Under the pieces are notes generated by a model. The model worked only from the letters and a program-made list of their open reading frames with translations, was not told the DNA's origin and made no database searches. DNA of 64,000 nt from Apostichopus japonicus. Taxonomy: Eukaryota; Echinodermata; Holothuroidea; Aspidochirotida; Stichopodidae. The DNA is taken from the NCBI RefSeq assembly GCF_037975245.1, contig NC_092578.1, positions 1,550,001 to 1,614,000 of the forward strand, written 5' to 3'. A program made the translations under genes and the position numbers. Below, piece by piece: positions 35,501-64,000 of the stretch (positions within the stretch are counted from its first letter, which is position 1; the number at the start of each line of letters is the position of its first letter).

Positions 35501-38008
35501 TCACAAATTTCACAGTATATGCTATAGTACCTTTACGTAGGCTGACATACATGTTTATGTGATATGATTCTATGGATAACAACGAAAAGCTTGATTGGAT
35601 TTCCCAAGTAAACGACAGGTCTATTATACTCTTACTAATACAGGCCTGCATGAGGTTGGCAGTGAAATGAGTGATCGTGTTCGAACATGAGTGATCACAA
35701 ATTGTGTTTCTTTATACGTATGTTATAAAGAATACTCATAACATTTAAAACAGCCGTTCTTTCATTTTTCCGTGCTTCTAATACATATATAGGCACATAT
35801 GTATATAGCCTATATGTCACCCGTGTGGGAAATCACAACCTCCTCTATAGATATTTCATATCGCCACGTATATACCTACCGACCATATGCCTAGGCTATA
35901 CATAGAACTGATATATCAATATACCGTATAAACGTTGTTCATCGTGCACATGTGGTTCATTTAATTAAGGGCCCTCGCATAGGCCTTCTCCAGAGTTTCA
36001 ATACTGTGCATCCGGAGAAAAGTTTCATTTGGCCTATTCATCTCATATCCTGTTTTTTTTTTTTTTTGGTATTGCTTTACATGTAGGGCATACATCGAAC
36101 TTGGCTACATCAACATCAGCACATGGACCATCAAACGGAACCACCCCATCAGGTATGGAACCTCCGTTTTGTATACATTTAAAATAATACATTATTATCC
36201 TATCCACAGGCGTAGCAAGGTCCACAATGTCCAGGGGATCCATGCATGCAAGGGTCAATTCCGACATTTCGACTTAATGGATCACAACTTCCAGTCAAGT
36301 AAGATAGCAAGACAGCACTTTGTAGTTTTTACATTAGTGGCTCTGTGTTAACAAGGGGTCCAGCTCGTACGACTTTAGGCGTTCTATATGGGCAAACACA
36401 TACACGTATATGTAGAAATGCAACAATTAATTGCTCCATTGACTTACACACTAAAATCGTCACTCGGTATATCATGTCGCTAGCGCATTGGTATATAGAA
36501 GATTGTATAACTGACGAGCCTTCCACTATATGAGAGCTGGTAGACTGGATATTCATAGCACCAACAATGTCTATAATAGTCTGAGTATAAGAACTACTTG
36601 CAGACTCTCGTTGTCACCAACGAATATTATCAAATGACTCAAATTCACACGGTCACAAGTCTTGATTTTTACACTCTTGGTAGTTTATTCTACACTCTGC
36701 GACATCCGATAAGCAAACCGTATATATGTTTATAATTGCAAAAGATCAGCGAAAGTCACTCAGTATCATAGGTTCATTTACATTTCCATCATATGGGTGA
36801 ACCTTCCAGGCGCATTTACAACCGAAGTGCCCCAACCACCCCCCCTCCCCCGCCAAACCCAACCCGACCACTCTAATGTTGGCATTTGACAATCAGATAC
36901 CTTTGGTGTTACTGGTATTAATTCCACTTTTCGTTTCATTTGATGGTTTCAGCGATCTGGTTTTCTTGGGGAGACTCTCATTATTTAGTGGCAAAGACAC
37001 CGATGAACTGGGTGGACGCTAAGGCAGAATGTGAAATCTACAACGAAGAGGCTCACCTCGTCTTCATTGAAAACGCAGAAGAGAATGATTTCATCTTGCA
37101 TTTACTGACAGAGAGTTCGACTGAATCAGAATTATTTTGGCTTGGAATGACCAACAAATATGACACTGGTAAGCAAGTAGGATTTGAAATTCCTAAAGCC
37201 ATTCAATACAACACAGACACTGCAGCATGTTCTTGTTTATACTTGTCGGCATTCTACCGACCAATGGCCGTGAGCTGCTTCCAAATGGTCTGAATAAGGG
37301 GTGATATCTTGAAAAATTTCATCAGAACATTCTTCTATTTGTTAACTCCAGGTTATTAACCGTTCATGTTCCACTGTCGAACATGGCTTGTTTAATGTTG
37401 AAGAGAGGTATTTGGTAGCGCGAGACATAGTAAAGTGATTGTTTCCAGCTTAAGCAAAAAACTGCTAAGTCAAATCATCTGGAGGCATTAATATCTCTCA
37501 AACGAACTTTTATTTGAGAACAGAGATCAAATAGGATATCACAATTTGATTAACAGCATAATTGTCATTCTTGACTATTCCTAAGGCTTGGCCCAAGTAC
37601 ACTTTATCACTATAGGCAGGTATACATTTATGGGGAGTATATAGCCGTGGATTATTGAACAAAAGTACGCATTTCCTTAAAAAAATTTTTTGAATATTTA
37701 GTATAGCAAACATGTGTATATATCGGTCACAATTATATATCAAGAAATAAGTGAGGTAATGGTAACGGGGCGATAATATGAATTTAACTCTTGATATATT
37801 CCTTTTAATCTTCTGTTCTATAGGTGATTGGAGATGGTACGATCAGTTACCACTATATCTGAATTGGGCAGTTAGTAATCCTACACATGATGAGCACTAT
37901 AATTGTGCTTTCGTTAAAAGCGGAGGGCACGGCTACTGGGAAACAACGGCATGCGGCTTTAAATTTCTGTTTATCTGTGAAGTGCAAACAGAACTATTTA
38001 TGAAATGA
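32578..38008 (+). CDS. Secreted C-type lectin domain protein with Ser/Thr linker (CTL-2)
   Basis: Five exons: 32578-32641, 35396-35464, 36087-36152, 36953-37168, 37824-38008, all introns phase 1, total 199 residues. The signal-peptide exon is 64 nt, as in the upstream paralogue (MSNLPQILAVTMVFFTFW). The second exon (HFVCTNVDQTTFNAG) matches HFVCTDHEQTTF of the paralogue. The third exon is an insertion of 22 residues rich in Ser, Thr and Gly, likely an O-glycosylated spacer. The fourth (216 nt, the same length as in the paralogue) has NWVDAKAECE, AHLVFIENAEENDFI and FWLGMTN; the last has WRWYDQLPLYLNW, YNCAF, TACGF and LFICE. EPN/QPD and WND calcium-site motifs are missing. Intron 1 holds a 1.8-kb hAT element and a small MITE. 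It probably arose by tandem duplication with gain of the linker exon. Confidence 0.88.
33203..33411 (+). CDS. Candidate cysteine-rich alternative terminal exon
   Basis: Behind a good TTTGTTTTTAG acceptor an open frame runs to TGA (33409-33411). Entered in phase 1 it matches the donor of the lectin signal-peptide exon at 32641. Spliced together the two give a 90-residue secreted peptide with a signal peptide and seven cysteines in the mature part (GHCISGN, YCPSVKFVKC, VCLSDILCKRTC, KIC) and many lysines. I do not recognise the fold. The exon lies wholly inside a hAT element, so it could be an exonised piece of transposon, a captured host exon or chance. No canonical polyadenylation signal follows closely. 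Confidence 0.3.
33791..34275. repeat. 163-bp tandem repeat, three copies
   Basis: Copies start at 33791, 33954 and 34117 and are nearly identical, each starting TTTAATAGCTACAGTTG. Each unit also has an internal partial duplication (TATCAAAGACAATTACTGGC then TATCAAAGAAATTTCAGGCC). The array lies inside the 1.8-kb hAT element. Confidence 0.95.
34817..35074. mobile_element. hAT-type MITE, 258 bp
   Basis: Termini CAGGCGCGTAG and CTACGCGCCTG are perfect 11-bp inverted repeats. An 8-bp target duplication GAGAGTGT flanks it (34809-34816 and 35075-35082). It has a G-run after the left end and a C-rich right end, no ORF, and internal resemblance to the larger hAT element nearby (GGCCATTTCCAGCGATCTGG against the GGCCGGAAACGG module). 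Confidence 0.92.
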
Positions 38009-40300
38009 AATTTCAGTGAGAATTTTAGTGTTCATTCATGCATGCCATGCAGTTTAACGGATAAAAATTGACCTTAAACGCAGAATTTTCAGGATTTTAC
38101 CTTCTTAGCACTTTTGTTAGGGTATGGGCCTACTTTTGTACAAGTAAATGGTCATGCTTAGGTGCAAGATGATGCCATAATTTGCAACCATAACCATTGT
38201 TTTATGACGTTTGACGTAGTTAGTGTTCACGTCCCCTGCAGCACGAAAGACCATCATCTATATACTCAGAAGGAAAATATGTACCTTCAGTGAAAATGGG
38301 AGGGGGATACGTATACGTACCCATCTGTGTAATGCTCTGGCGAGCACAAGGGAGGGGGGGGGGGTTACCATGCACTCACCTCCACGGTCAGTCGGGTGGT
38401 GGGGAGGGGGCGTTCTGTCGTTGGATTTTTAAATAGTTCAAGAGTATTTTTAGAACAACCTTACGTTAATAATCCTGGTTATAGGCCTAATGTAATGTAC
38501 AAATTTGCCTCGAAATGCACCATTTGAGTTGGTGAAAAAGATTAAAGGTAGTCTGTATCCGCCCCAATTATAGCATGATATAATATCAGGAAGTTTTCAA
38601 AAAGTACTTCCTGCATGGAGGTCTTTACTTTTCAATTGTTCTCAGACATTCTACGTGAGTACAAAAGATGGCTGAATGTCCCAGTGAGGTATAACATTTC
38701 CCCAGGGTGGTTATAAAAGCAGTTTAAGAATTTTGAATCAAAGGTGACCATAATTTAATATCTGGCTCATTTGGGGCCAATACAGCATACCTTTAAAAGA
38801 AGGGGTCGTTTGATATGCAAATGACACACATAATCTAGAAGGTCAAAGAGAGGGAATCACGTGACTCAATAGGAAATGAATATATCTTGTACTGAAATGT
38901 ATTTTGTGTGTTTCCGTATATTGTTGTCTGTTACATAATATTTGGTGTAACTTTGTTTGACCATACTTCAAATTGTTCAGATTCAGCTGCATAATTATTC
39001 GCCCATGTTTGAACGAAGTCCTTGCGTGATTGGCTTGTTGTACCCTCGTGATTTGTGTTACGTAATTAGTCCTTTTCAATGTCCATTTGGTTTATATACA
39101 TATATTGGGCGGACACGGAAAAAAGGACTACTGGCGTGTTGGTTGCGTCTAGCGAGGATACAGTATTTCACATGTGTAGTATCTGTTCCCTATCGAGGGG
39201 AATGGTGATACACACAGTCAGAGTCCCGATGCAAGGGGACTGGGGTTGAGAGCGGATCAGTCGTTTGGTTGTTTGGTTTTCGTGCCCAGGTTCTTTTTTG
39301 GGCGACTTTTCCTTAAAAAAAGTATTTCACATGCCAGATATTCAGCCATCTGAGATTACTTGCGAAATGGTTGGAAAGTAATGCCACGTAATGTAATGCT
39401 GTTTGTAATAGGGACCAGTGGTTTCTCGATGTTCTCGACGTTAAAGAGCTAAAGAGGTGTTTTGGTGTTTGTATATAATAAGTTAAATGCTTTCTTCGTG
39501 TGTGTTTGCTGGTTGATGTTTGTACAATAGTGAAATTTGTCTAGTTTTATTTGTGCCAAAAAACAAAATATAAAATATAAAATGGTAAAATGTTGTATTA
39601 TTACTGTCTTTTTGCGTGAATGAATATCCGCCTAGTCGTTAATTTGATTCTACCAGCGTTATAAAAGCACTTATTCTATTGGTTTTTCTTTGTCAGTGGT
39701 ATTTGGCTGTGGTTAATGCACTGTGTGTTTACCATGAATTACACATTTTATCGTGTTAAGTCATTGACACGGTTTGAATACTACAGGAAAAAGTAACAAT
39801 AATAAGTGAAAACTACACTTGTGACTAAGCGCAACAATATTCATCAAGACAATGCTCACATATTACAATACTACAAACCAACTATATATTAACTGGACTG
39901 TCGGTGACTTAGTATAGCATATACGAGGTGGTATAAGCCGAGAGCCTCCTTGTTTATAATGGTTGTCTGGTGTTTATGTCCATATGTTCGCTAGCGCAAT
40001 AAAAGGCTACATGTAACGCATTGTTATGGGGGAGGGGACGGGGAGTGGGAGAATAATAAGGGTCCGATTCTATACAAAACGATTCAACGCACAGCAGTGC
40101 CAAATCCAAAGGAGTGTAACACCTGGGAGCAGGGCCTTTTTTAGCGTACTAACTGGGGGCCGTGGACTTGAAAGCCCCCATTTTAGCCGTGGCAGTATAT
40201 ATAAAAAATAGCAATGAAATCCTCAGTACTATTTTTTCCCTTATTGTCCCATTTCCCTCAGCATAGCAAGATACAGCGATCGTCATGATATATTTGTGGG

Positions 40301-41039
<739 letters not shown>

Positions 41040-42527
41040 GTAAAGAGGAGAGCTGAGCAATATATAACTATCGGCAACTTTCGGGGAAAGAGAGTGAATG
41101 GGAGCATGCACTTATTTGGCAAACTTTCAAACCGTGCTGACGTCTTTAAATTCCTTTGCTGAAATATTGCAATACTCATCAATTCTGTTTATATAATTGT
41201 TCGCAACATAAACAATAGTTTCTTTTATCACCTTTGCGTATTTTGCTTAGGCTAGCATGGGTATTCTCTATATGACGTATGACTGTAATATCCTTCGCCA
41301 TTGTGACGTATAACACTGACTAATCAAACGTCTTTCATATAAGTGAATTGTAGCGTATCGGCTATTGGTTTCGATCCACCAGTATTGAAAAATAGTCGAG
41401 TTATCTTACAAAGCAATATGAACTTGCCAGTATTATGTGTGGTTGGTATATACATGCCCATATAGGTTATTTTGTATGGGGCCGGTGGTTGGGGTGGGGT
41501 GGGAGGGGATTTCGATTACTTCAAGTTATATGGACTGAAATTGTGCGATTTATTTTATAATTAAGAGAGGTTTGTAACAAAAGGAGCAAGCTTTAAAAGA
41601 TCAAATTGTATACATCTCATTGTTAACACAACACGGATATTATAATGTACATTATTCGAGAGGGGGAGGAGGGGAGGGACAAAGGGGGAAGGGGAGGAGT
41701 GTGCACTCTGATGTTAAAAATATTGCTAGAAGATAGGGTATACTTAGGGTAGATTAAGGGTACATTTGTAGAGGTAAAACCTATGAGTATATAAGTTGCT
41801 GAAAAGATGCCCAAACCAGGTAAAGGCTAAGTTCTGTGAAGTTGGCGAATGTAGTTGTTTTTATATGAAACAATTTAATAATAAATTCATATATCTCAAG
41901 TCATGTTGTAATATTAACAAACATTGAAAACATGTAGTGTATACCTTATAGGGCAAAGTAATGGAGTTACTTCTTCGCAAAAGTTTAAGCTTCTATATGA
42001 AAACAAAGTGGGGTTGGGGTGGGGTCCGATATAAAGTGTGTCGTAATTCCCACCAATAGTCTGCAATATAAGTGGCAACATTAACATAAACCTTTCTTCG
42101 CAATAAATTTCCAATTAGCGGCCCATCATATATGAGTGCGATATAGAAGATACACTTTCTATTATTTTACAAGTTATGTTAGGTTTGTGGATATTTCCAT
42201 ATAGTTAACAATTTCAGGGTCATAATTCAACTCAATCCAAATAGAGTAATCGTCTATACTATCTAGTCGTAATTTATACTTTGTGTGAGTAGTCGCTACC
42301 AAGTATTATTTGCAGAGAGTTCACAATTAAGCCAAGGTTATCACGGCTGATTGCTCACAGGTAGTCTAAAGAGTTATCACACATACTGTACTGGATTTTC
42401 AACTATAGTTATTTCGACTGCGATGCTTGCCCTCCAAAGTATACCATTCCAACTCTGATACCAGTGCCAAACGTCTTCAGTCAACAGAAACTCGACAGTT
42501 TTATCTTACAGTGATTTTTCGTCAACA

Positions 42528-55106
<12,579 letters not shown>

Positions 55107-55377
55107 GTAGATTGTTCAGAGGTTAATGTCGATATTGAGAATGCGAATTAGCCATAAGGATTTATCCTTCATGACGGCATTAAACAGAACAAATGACAAC
55201 AAAATGCCTAAATTTAAAGTCTTACGTTTGATTTGAATTGTCAAATCTACTTGACTTACAACGAGACTTGAACAGTTTTTACAACGAGCTAACAGGTGTC
55301 TGTACTGTATATTATGTTTTACGATCGTAGTGATACTCACTGGACGTAACATCGATCGTCATTATCATACAGTTACA

Positions 55378-56252
55378 TTCTCCACGTGACTGAGGGGACT
55401 GGAATCAACTCCTATGTGAGAGGACTGGGGTCTGTTACAATCTCCATGATAGGGGACTGGAGTCAGTTACAATCTCCATGTGAGGGACTGGAGTCAGTTA
55501 CAATCTCCATGTGAGGGGACTGGAGTCAGTTACAATCTCCATGTGAGGGGACTTAGGTCTGTTACAATCTCCATGTGAGAGGACTGGGGTCTGTTACAAT
55601 CTCCATGATAGGGGACTAGGGTCTGTTACAATCTCCATGTGAGGGGACTGGGGTCAGTTACAATCTCCATGTGAGGGGACTGGGTTCAGTTACAATCTCC
55701 ATGTGAGGGGACTGGGGTCAGTTACAATCTCCATGTGAGGGGACCAGGGTAAGTTACAATCTCCATGATAGGGGACTAGGGTCTGTTACAATCTCCATGT
55801 GAGGGGACTGGGGTCAGTTACAATCTCCATGTGAGGGCACTGGAGTCTGTTACAATCTCCATGTGAGGGGACTGGGGTAAGTTACAATCTCCATGATAGG
55901 GGACTAGGGTCTGTTACAATCTCCATGTGAGGGGACTAGGGTCTGTTACAATCTCCATGTGAGGGGACTTGTGTCATTTACAATCTCCATGTGAGGGGAC
56001 TGGGGTCAGTTACAATCTCCATGTGAGGGGACTAGGGTCTGTTACAATCTCCATGTGAGGGACTTGTGTCATTTACAGTCTCTATGTGAGGGGACTTGTG
56101 TCATTTACAATCTCCATGTGAGGGGACTGGGGTCAGTTACAATCTCCATGTGAGGGGACTAGGGTCTGTTACAATCTCCATGTGAGGGACTTGGGTCATT
56201 AACAATCTCCATGTGAGGGGACTGGGGTCAGTTACAATCTCCATGTGAGGGG
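55378..56252. repeat. 32-bp minisatellite, about 27 copies
   Basis: A tandem array of the unit TTACAATCTCCATGTGAGGG plus GACTGGGGTCAG or close variants. Copies alternate between CATGTGAGGGG and CATGATAGGGG forms and between GTCTG and GTCAG. The array begins about 270 bp after the kinase stop codon, so it probably lies in the 3' untranslated region or just beyond. AATAAA occurs later at about 56700. Confidence 0.95.
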
Positions 56253-57295
56253 GGGGGGCTGAGGGAGTTGCTCCTTGTGGTCTTAGAATCAGACTCCCTT
56301 GTAGGGGTGTGAAGGGTGTAGTCTTAAGTATATTTAGACAATGGGTTTTCCCTCCATTTTTTCTATGGTTTATGTTAGTCTGGTGCTGGCTGAAATGAAG
56401 CGGCTACACGTTTTCAATACTAAACAATTGATTTTATTTTTGTTGAGTAAAGTTTTTAACAATCAGATTTTATTCCCAAATATTTACACATTTTTCAAAG
56501 TACCTAATATGTATGTGTTTTAATCTCGAAACATATGTGAAAGTATATCATGTATTAAAGTATGATAATGTAGATAGTTGTCCATTATTCGTATTACATG
56601 TAGGCTGTATGGGAAAGTATAAATAGTGCTGCATTTATTACTGGTATAGGTTTGTGACGTGTGCTTCATATTTGTTATAATCGGCATTGCAAATATCTAA
56701 ATAAACATTTATAATAAAATTCAAGTACTCTATTTTGATCAACTTCAAGTCATGTTGCGATAGCCTACCCACATGCAGTAGGTGTTTAATTCCTTGAGAT
56801 AATCTGGTACATGTCGAAGCAAGCATCACCACAGAGCATATACACAAAACTCACAACAGATATGCATCTAGAGTCGCCCATCAAACCCCATCCCTCCCCA
56901 TTCGCTGCACTCCTATAAAATATGTCATAGCCTTGCACATGTAACCCTACTCTTGGTTTCATCCCCCCCCCCCAGCGTGTCCCTCCCTCTCTTATTGTAT
57001 ATAAGTACAATGTATATATGTTACCCTGTTTCCTTGCTGCTTCATCAGTACTACAAATACCGATCATTTTAGTTGAAAACTTAAGTAAGCTCATTCCCAA
57101 CCATTTCCATTTCAAGGTTCGTTTTAAACATTCCTCTTGCCTTCGCTACCTCCCTCGCCCTCCGTTGTATCCCCCCCCCCCCCCCCGGCCCTCTTCTGCA
57201 GAACTATTTATTTTTGTTATCCAATCTCGTAAATGTACAACCTTGCCGTGCATAATATACATGGTTGTTAATAATTACATCCTAAAAAGCTTAAG
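56253..57295. other. Region between convergent kinase and MARCH-type genes
   Basis: No coding exon seen. It should contain the 3' ends of both convergent genes. C-runs at 56965-56974 and 57171-57186 are the only other marks. Confidence 0.5.
57207..57212 (-). terminator. Polyadenylation signal of the MARCH-type gene
   Basis: AATAAA on the minus strand 84 nt after the stop codon of the RING-CH gene, the first canonical signal downstream. Confidence 0.55.
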
Positions 57296-60914
<3,619 letters not shown>

Positions 60915-61109
60915 TTAAACTTACTTCAGTGGGTTGAAAATTGAACAAATAGTGCCTGTTACGTTTACAGGCTGGTCTGATATGTTTATCGTCTCTCTCA
61001 CACAGTGGAATCTTACGTAAGGTCGCGGTCCGACACAGTCACACTAACTTAAGAATTAAGGCTCACCAAAAGATAACAGAACTTCCAATAATTCAAGACG
61101 CAAATCATT

Positions 61110-61325
61110 TCAGCACTGTCGCTAGGCACGCACGAACCCTCGCTTTAACCAGAACACCGTTAGACCATGTTTTCAGTCTAATACGAAAAACAGATTGACC
61201 TTTTAACGCGCAATGCATCCGGTATGCGCGCATAAAGTCTGCAGATTTAAAAGCGCCTGAAAACCATCAGTTAGTTTGAAGTTGTGTGCGCGCAGTTTTG
61301 TCTGTTTTCACTCGAGCGTATAATA
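61110..61325 (-). promoter_or_regulatory. CpG-rich putative promoter of the MARCH-type gene
   Basis: A local cluster of CpG dinucleotides (GCGCGCAG, AACGCGCAATGC, TATGCGCGC) stands in otherwise CpG-poor DNA just upstream of the first coding exon. No TATA box is assigned. This is inference from composition and position. Confidence 0.3.
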
Positions 61326-63799
61326 CATATCTCATCTCTACATATAATGTTCTGGGATGAAAGATTTAACTTCCTAGACAATTCATCTAAAATGGTATTT
61401 AAAGTATAGTAATGCCCACCTCATATTCTTTCTGATAGGCCTACTGATTTGTTGGTTCAGTGAGCATTAACGTAATGTGTGGGGGCGCGGGGTACAATAC
61501 TGTAGCACAAAATATGGGTGTAATAATCATTTTGGGGTGACAGTCACAAAAGTTATGTGGGTGTGTGACCACTAAGAACGGTTACGGACTCTTTCTGAAA
61601 GACCGATATACTGGTTGGTTTAACCCTGGGCATGAGATGTAGCGGCCCCGTCACTTAAAATGTCAGAGGCCAAAACATAATTAGATGCGGACATCAACCG
61701 TTCAAATATACATTCACTCGCGTGCCTGACTTCGCGGCTTTCTCCTGACGTAATGCAAGATAGAGACTGAAATACCCTTACAATTTAACACCCGCGGGAG
61801 GCGGGACGTTTTTCTGCCTAATAACCCAACCGTTTCATCACATTTGGTATGAAATAGGCCAGTTTTAAAATATTTTATCCCCGAACTGAACTTGACTAAG
61901 TTTCTGTCTGCATGGTCAGGCACAATTGGTGAAATTTGATCAGATATTTGAAGAAACATGATCTCTTGTCATGTCCTAATCCAATGTAGATGATTCAGAC
62001 GTCGGGAAAAACACCAAAATGACCTAATACAGTTGTTTGTTTTGACATATTTTCCAGTCAACATCATTATTTTTCTGCCTCTATGTATGTAAATAACATA
62101 AATCAATATACAGATGGCGTGAAAATATGAAGATGACCTAAAGCATTTTTAGAAATGCTTTGATTAAATGTGGAAATTACTGCCAGCGAGTTATGCGAAG
62201 TGTTTGGGTTCAGTATGCTAAAGTTGCTCCTCTTCTAGCTCAAAATCTAAACGGTCATGATATGGAAATTTGCAAAATTTTGAAACATGACATACCAATC
62301 CACCAGCTATGGTGTATGTAGGGTGTAAGATATCCCAGTTGAAAACTTATCTTTATATTTTAGGGCAATTGGAAAGTGACGATTTTTGTCTGCAAAAATA
62401 ATTATTGTGCGACACCTGAAGAGGATGGAAAGAGGCTAGAAACAGGTATACAATTTCTCTAAATAATTCCAACATGGATTTCAAATACAGTTAGATTGTG
62501 TGTGACAGTTACCTATTAAAGTAACATATTTGGAAATCTTTTATTAACAAGAAACAATTACCACCATCCAAACATACAAATAAAAGTAAATTGAAGTTGT
62601 TTCTAAGAAAGCCACTGAGAACACTGACTGTTATTGGAGACCAAAAATAAACAACCACTAACACTTTTGTGGAAAATAGTGTGTAATTTGACAGATATTT
62701 CTTGATTTTGATAAATGGGGTGGGGGGTTGGGGTGTGGGGGGGGTTGGGGCAGGGCAATAAAGATAGTTCACAACTTTTGTATGAAACATAACACAAATT
62801 CCAATTACCTCAATGAATGCCGAAAATCTAGTTTTGTAACCGTAGCAATGAAATGTAAACAAAATGAGAGACTGTGATCAACACATCATGCTAATGATCG
62901 AACCAGTTATATTTAATTTATTCAGAGATTGTTTGTTCAATCAGTCAATACATTCAGGTCTGTGATCCTACTCAAATATTCAACACTTTATCAAAGAAGA
63001 CACATAACTACATCCTATAGAGGAAAGTGAAGTCCATTCTTTTGTAATCTTCAGTTCAATATCCAACTTTAAATGTTAACATAAATTCATCACTTATTAT
63101 GGCATATGTGTCTGCAGTAAATTCAAACTCACCTCCAAATGTAATATGAGCTTGACTTGACATACTACATGATTGTATGTATGAATCTTTACCATGTTAT
63201 CAGTCAAGCATTGCTTATTATTGCACTGTGAATAGTCACTACTTTGCTAACTCAAAATAATTGTGAGAGGACTGAAGAAAACATTTCATCAGAAACCTCC
63301 AGTCCTTTCCTGACAGGTGGTACTCTCAAAGTTGTGGGCAGCTGGGCTGTTGAACCCTGGGTCCCGGGTTCATCAAATGTGGGATATACAACAATGGGTT
63401 AAAGAATAACATATTTTCATACCAACACGAAATGTACCATGAATTCATGAAGACCCCAAAATGGTGGGGGCGGGGGGGGGGGAGGGTGCAGTGACATAAA
63501 TATCCTTGGGGTCCAACCAGACTCTCTAATCTCCTGATTCTGGGGAAGGAGAGCGAGGGAGGTAGGGAAGTGACAGGAAAAGCTAAATAGAGGCCACTAT
63601 CTGTTCTCCTCAAGGCTGAATAAAATATAGCATCATTTTACGACAAAACATGATTTAATCCTTTCCCCCATATCCCTCACACCAAAAGTACTGTCTCTGC
63701 AACTGCATTGAAGCTTAATACCACTCTGATATCAAACCATAAATTTCATCGCTGCCACTCAAAGAAATGTTCACTGATTTGTTTTGAAATTCGTTGTCA

Positions 63800-63805
63800 T
63801 TTATT
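63800..63805 (-). terminator. Possible polyadenylation signal of the isomerase gene
   Basis: AATAAA on the minus strand about 36 nt after the isomerase stop codon. Its closeness to the stop makes use of it uncertain; a farther signal may be preferred. Confidence 0.3.
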
Positions 63806-63840
63806 GTCATTGTTCAGCTGTTTGTAGTTGTGTAGTTCAC

Positions 63841-64000
63841 TCATTTCAGTCTGGTAACCCTGTCATGGTTTTTGATAGTATCTAAGTTCTTCAGTTTCTC
63901 CCACCAGCTGTCCAGCATGTTCTCAGCTATCAACGCAAACCATGGACTGACTTTCTCCGTATTTGATTTAGCTCTCTGTAAGAGTTCTTTCACTTGCTGC
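63841..64000 (-). CDS. IDI1: Isopentenyl-diphosphate delta-isomerase, C-terminal part (partial)
   Basis: The minus strand from the window edge reads QQVKELLQRAKSNTEKVSPW then FALIAENMLDSWWEKLKNL and ends NHDRVTRLK with TGA at 63843-63841, 52 residues. This matches the end of animal IDI1, whose C terminus has the pattern KELL..A....I.PWF..IA...L..WWD.L..L....DH..I.RM. The enzyme, a Nudix-fold protein, interconverts isopentenyl and dimethylallyl diphosphate in the mevalonate pathway, in cytosol and peroxisomes. The rest lies beyond the window; whether the exon starts before 64000 is unknown. The last residues are RLK and not the HRM-type ending linked to peroxisomal import in mammals, so peroxisomal targeting is not indicated. 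Confidence 0.85.
   Translation of the reverse strand, partial: QQVKELLQRAKSNTEKVSPWFALIAENMLDSWWEKLKNLDTIKNHDRVTRLK

Larger units (their letters stand above)
60915..63840. other. Region between MARCH-type gene and isomerase gene
   Basis: No exon recognised. CpG-rich sequence at 61110-61320 (several GCGC and CGCG motifs) lies 200-400 bp upstream of the MARCH-type start codon and is the likely promoter of that gene. G-runs are at 62715-62750 and 63468-63484. The right part should be 3' untranslated sequence of the isomerase gene. Confidence 0.45.

Noticed and set aside
36190-36215. CAGGCGTAGCAAGG resembling a hAT left end
   Set aside because: No matching right end or target duplication was found; at most a relic.
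40030-40215. Sequence with ACTGGGGGCCGTGG resembling a TIR element
   Set aside because: Suggestive G/C-rich ends, but I could not find inverted termini.
61714-61959. Minus-strand frame of 81 residues
   Set aside because: No family resemblance and no splice context tying it to a neighbour gene.

Overview
The window is eukaryotic DNA from an animal, most likely a marine invertebrate deuterostome. Genes have many short exons with GT-AG introns, long AT-rich introns, long (TA)n tracts, many small terminal-inverted-repeat (TIR) transposons, and a recurrent AGGCCTA motif. An echinoderm, perhaps a sea cucumber, is my best inference, but nothing here proves the species. I see no bacterial signals, CRISPR arrays or viral elements.

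Left part (1-23.9 kb): sparse coding. A plus-strand gene ends here (exons 3146-3260 and 6289-6464). A minus-strand gene can be assembled from small exons whose phases all agree (18316 down to 5815, with untranslated exons near 21.9 kb); it encodes an unrecognised 112-residue protein. The rest is introns, a 49-bp minisatellite, diverged repeats, a tRNA-like SINE and two small TIR elements near 20-21 kb.

Middle part (24-38 kb): a four-exon membrane-anchored short-chain dehydrogenase of the retinol/17-beta-hydroxysteroid dehydrogenase type (24106-26608), followed by two paralogous secreted C-type lectin genes in the same orientation (28105-30136 and 32578-38008). These share a 64-nt signal-peptide exon, a 216-nt lectin exon and an all-phase-1 intron pattern. 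The first intron of the second lectin gene holds a 1.8-kb hAT-type element, inside which lies an in-phase cysteine-rich exon. A LINE 3' end lies between the lectin genes.

Right part (38-64 kb): a transposon- and microsatellite-rich stretch (38-42.5 kb), then a 17-exon receptor tyrosine kinase gene (42528-55106, 837 residues). It has a signal peptide, fibronectin-III-like ectodomain, one membrane helix and a kinase domain with an HGD (non-RD) catalytic loop. Its 3' flank holds a long 32-bp minisatellite. On the minus strand follow a four-exon RING-CH (MARCH-type) membrane E3 ubiquitin ligase (60914-57296) and, at the window edge, the last coding exon of isopentenyl-diphosphate delta-isomerase (64000-63841).

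The genes do not form one pathway. The lectins, kinase receptor and MARCH ligase are all cell-surface, secretory or immune-type functions, while the dehydrogenase and the isomerase belong to retinoid/steroid and isoprenoid metabolism. All exon models are read by eye from splice consensus and reading phase; transcripts would be needed to confirm them.
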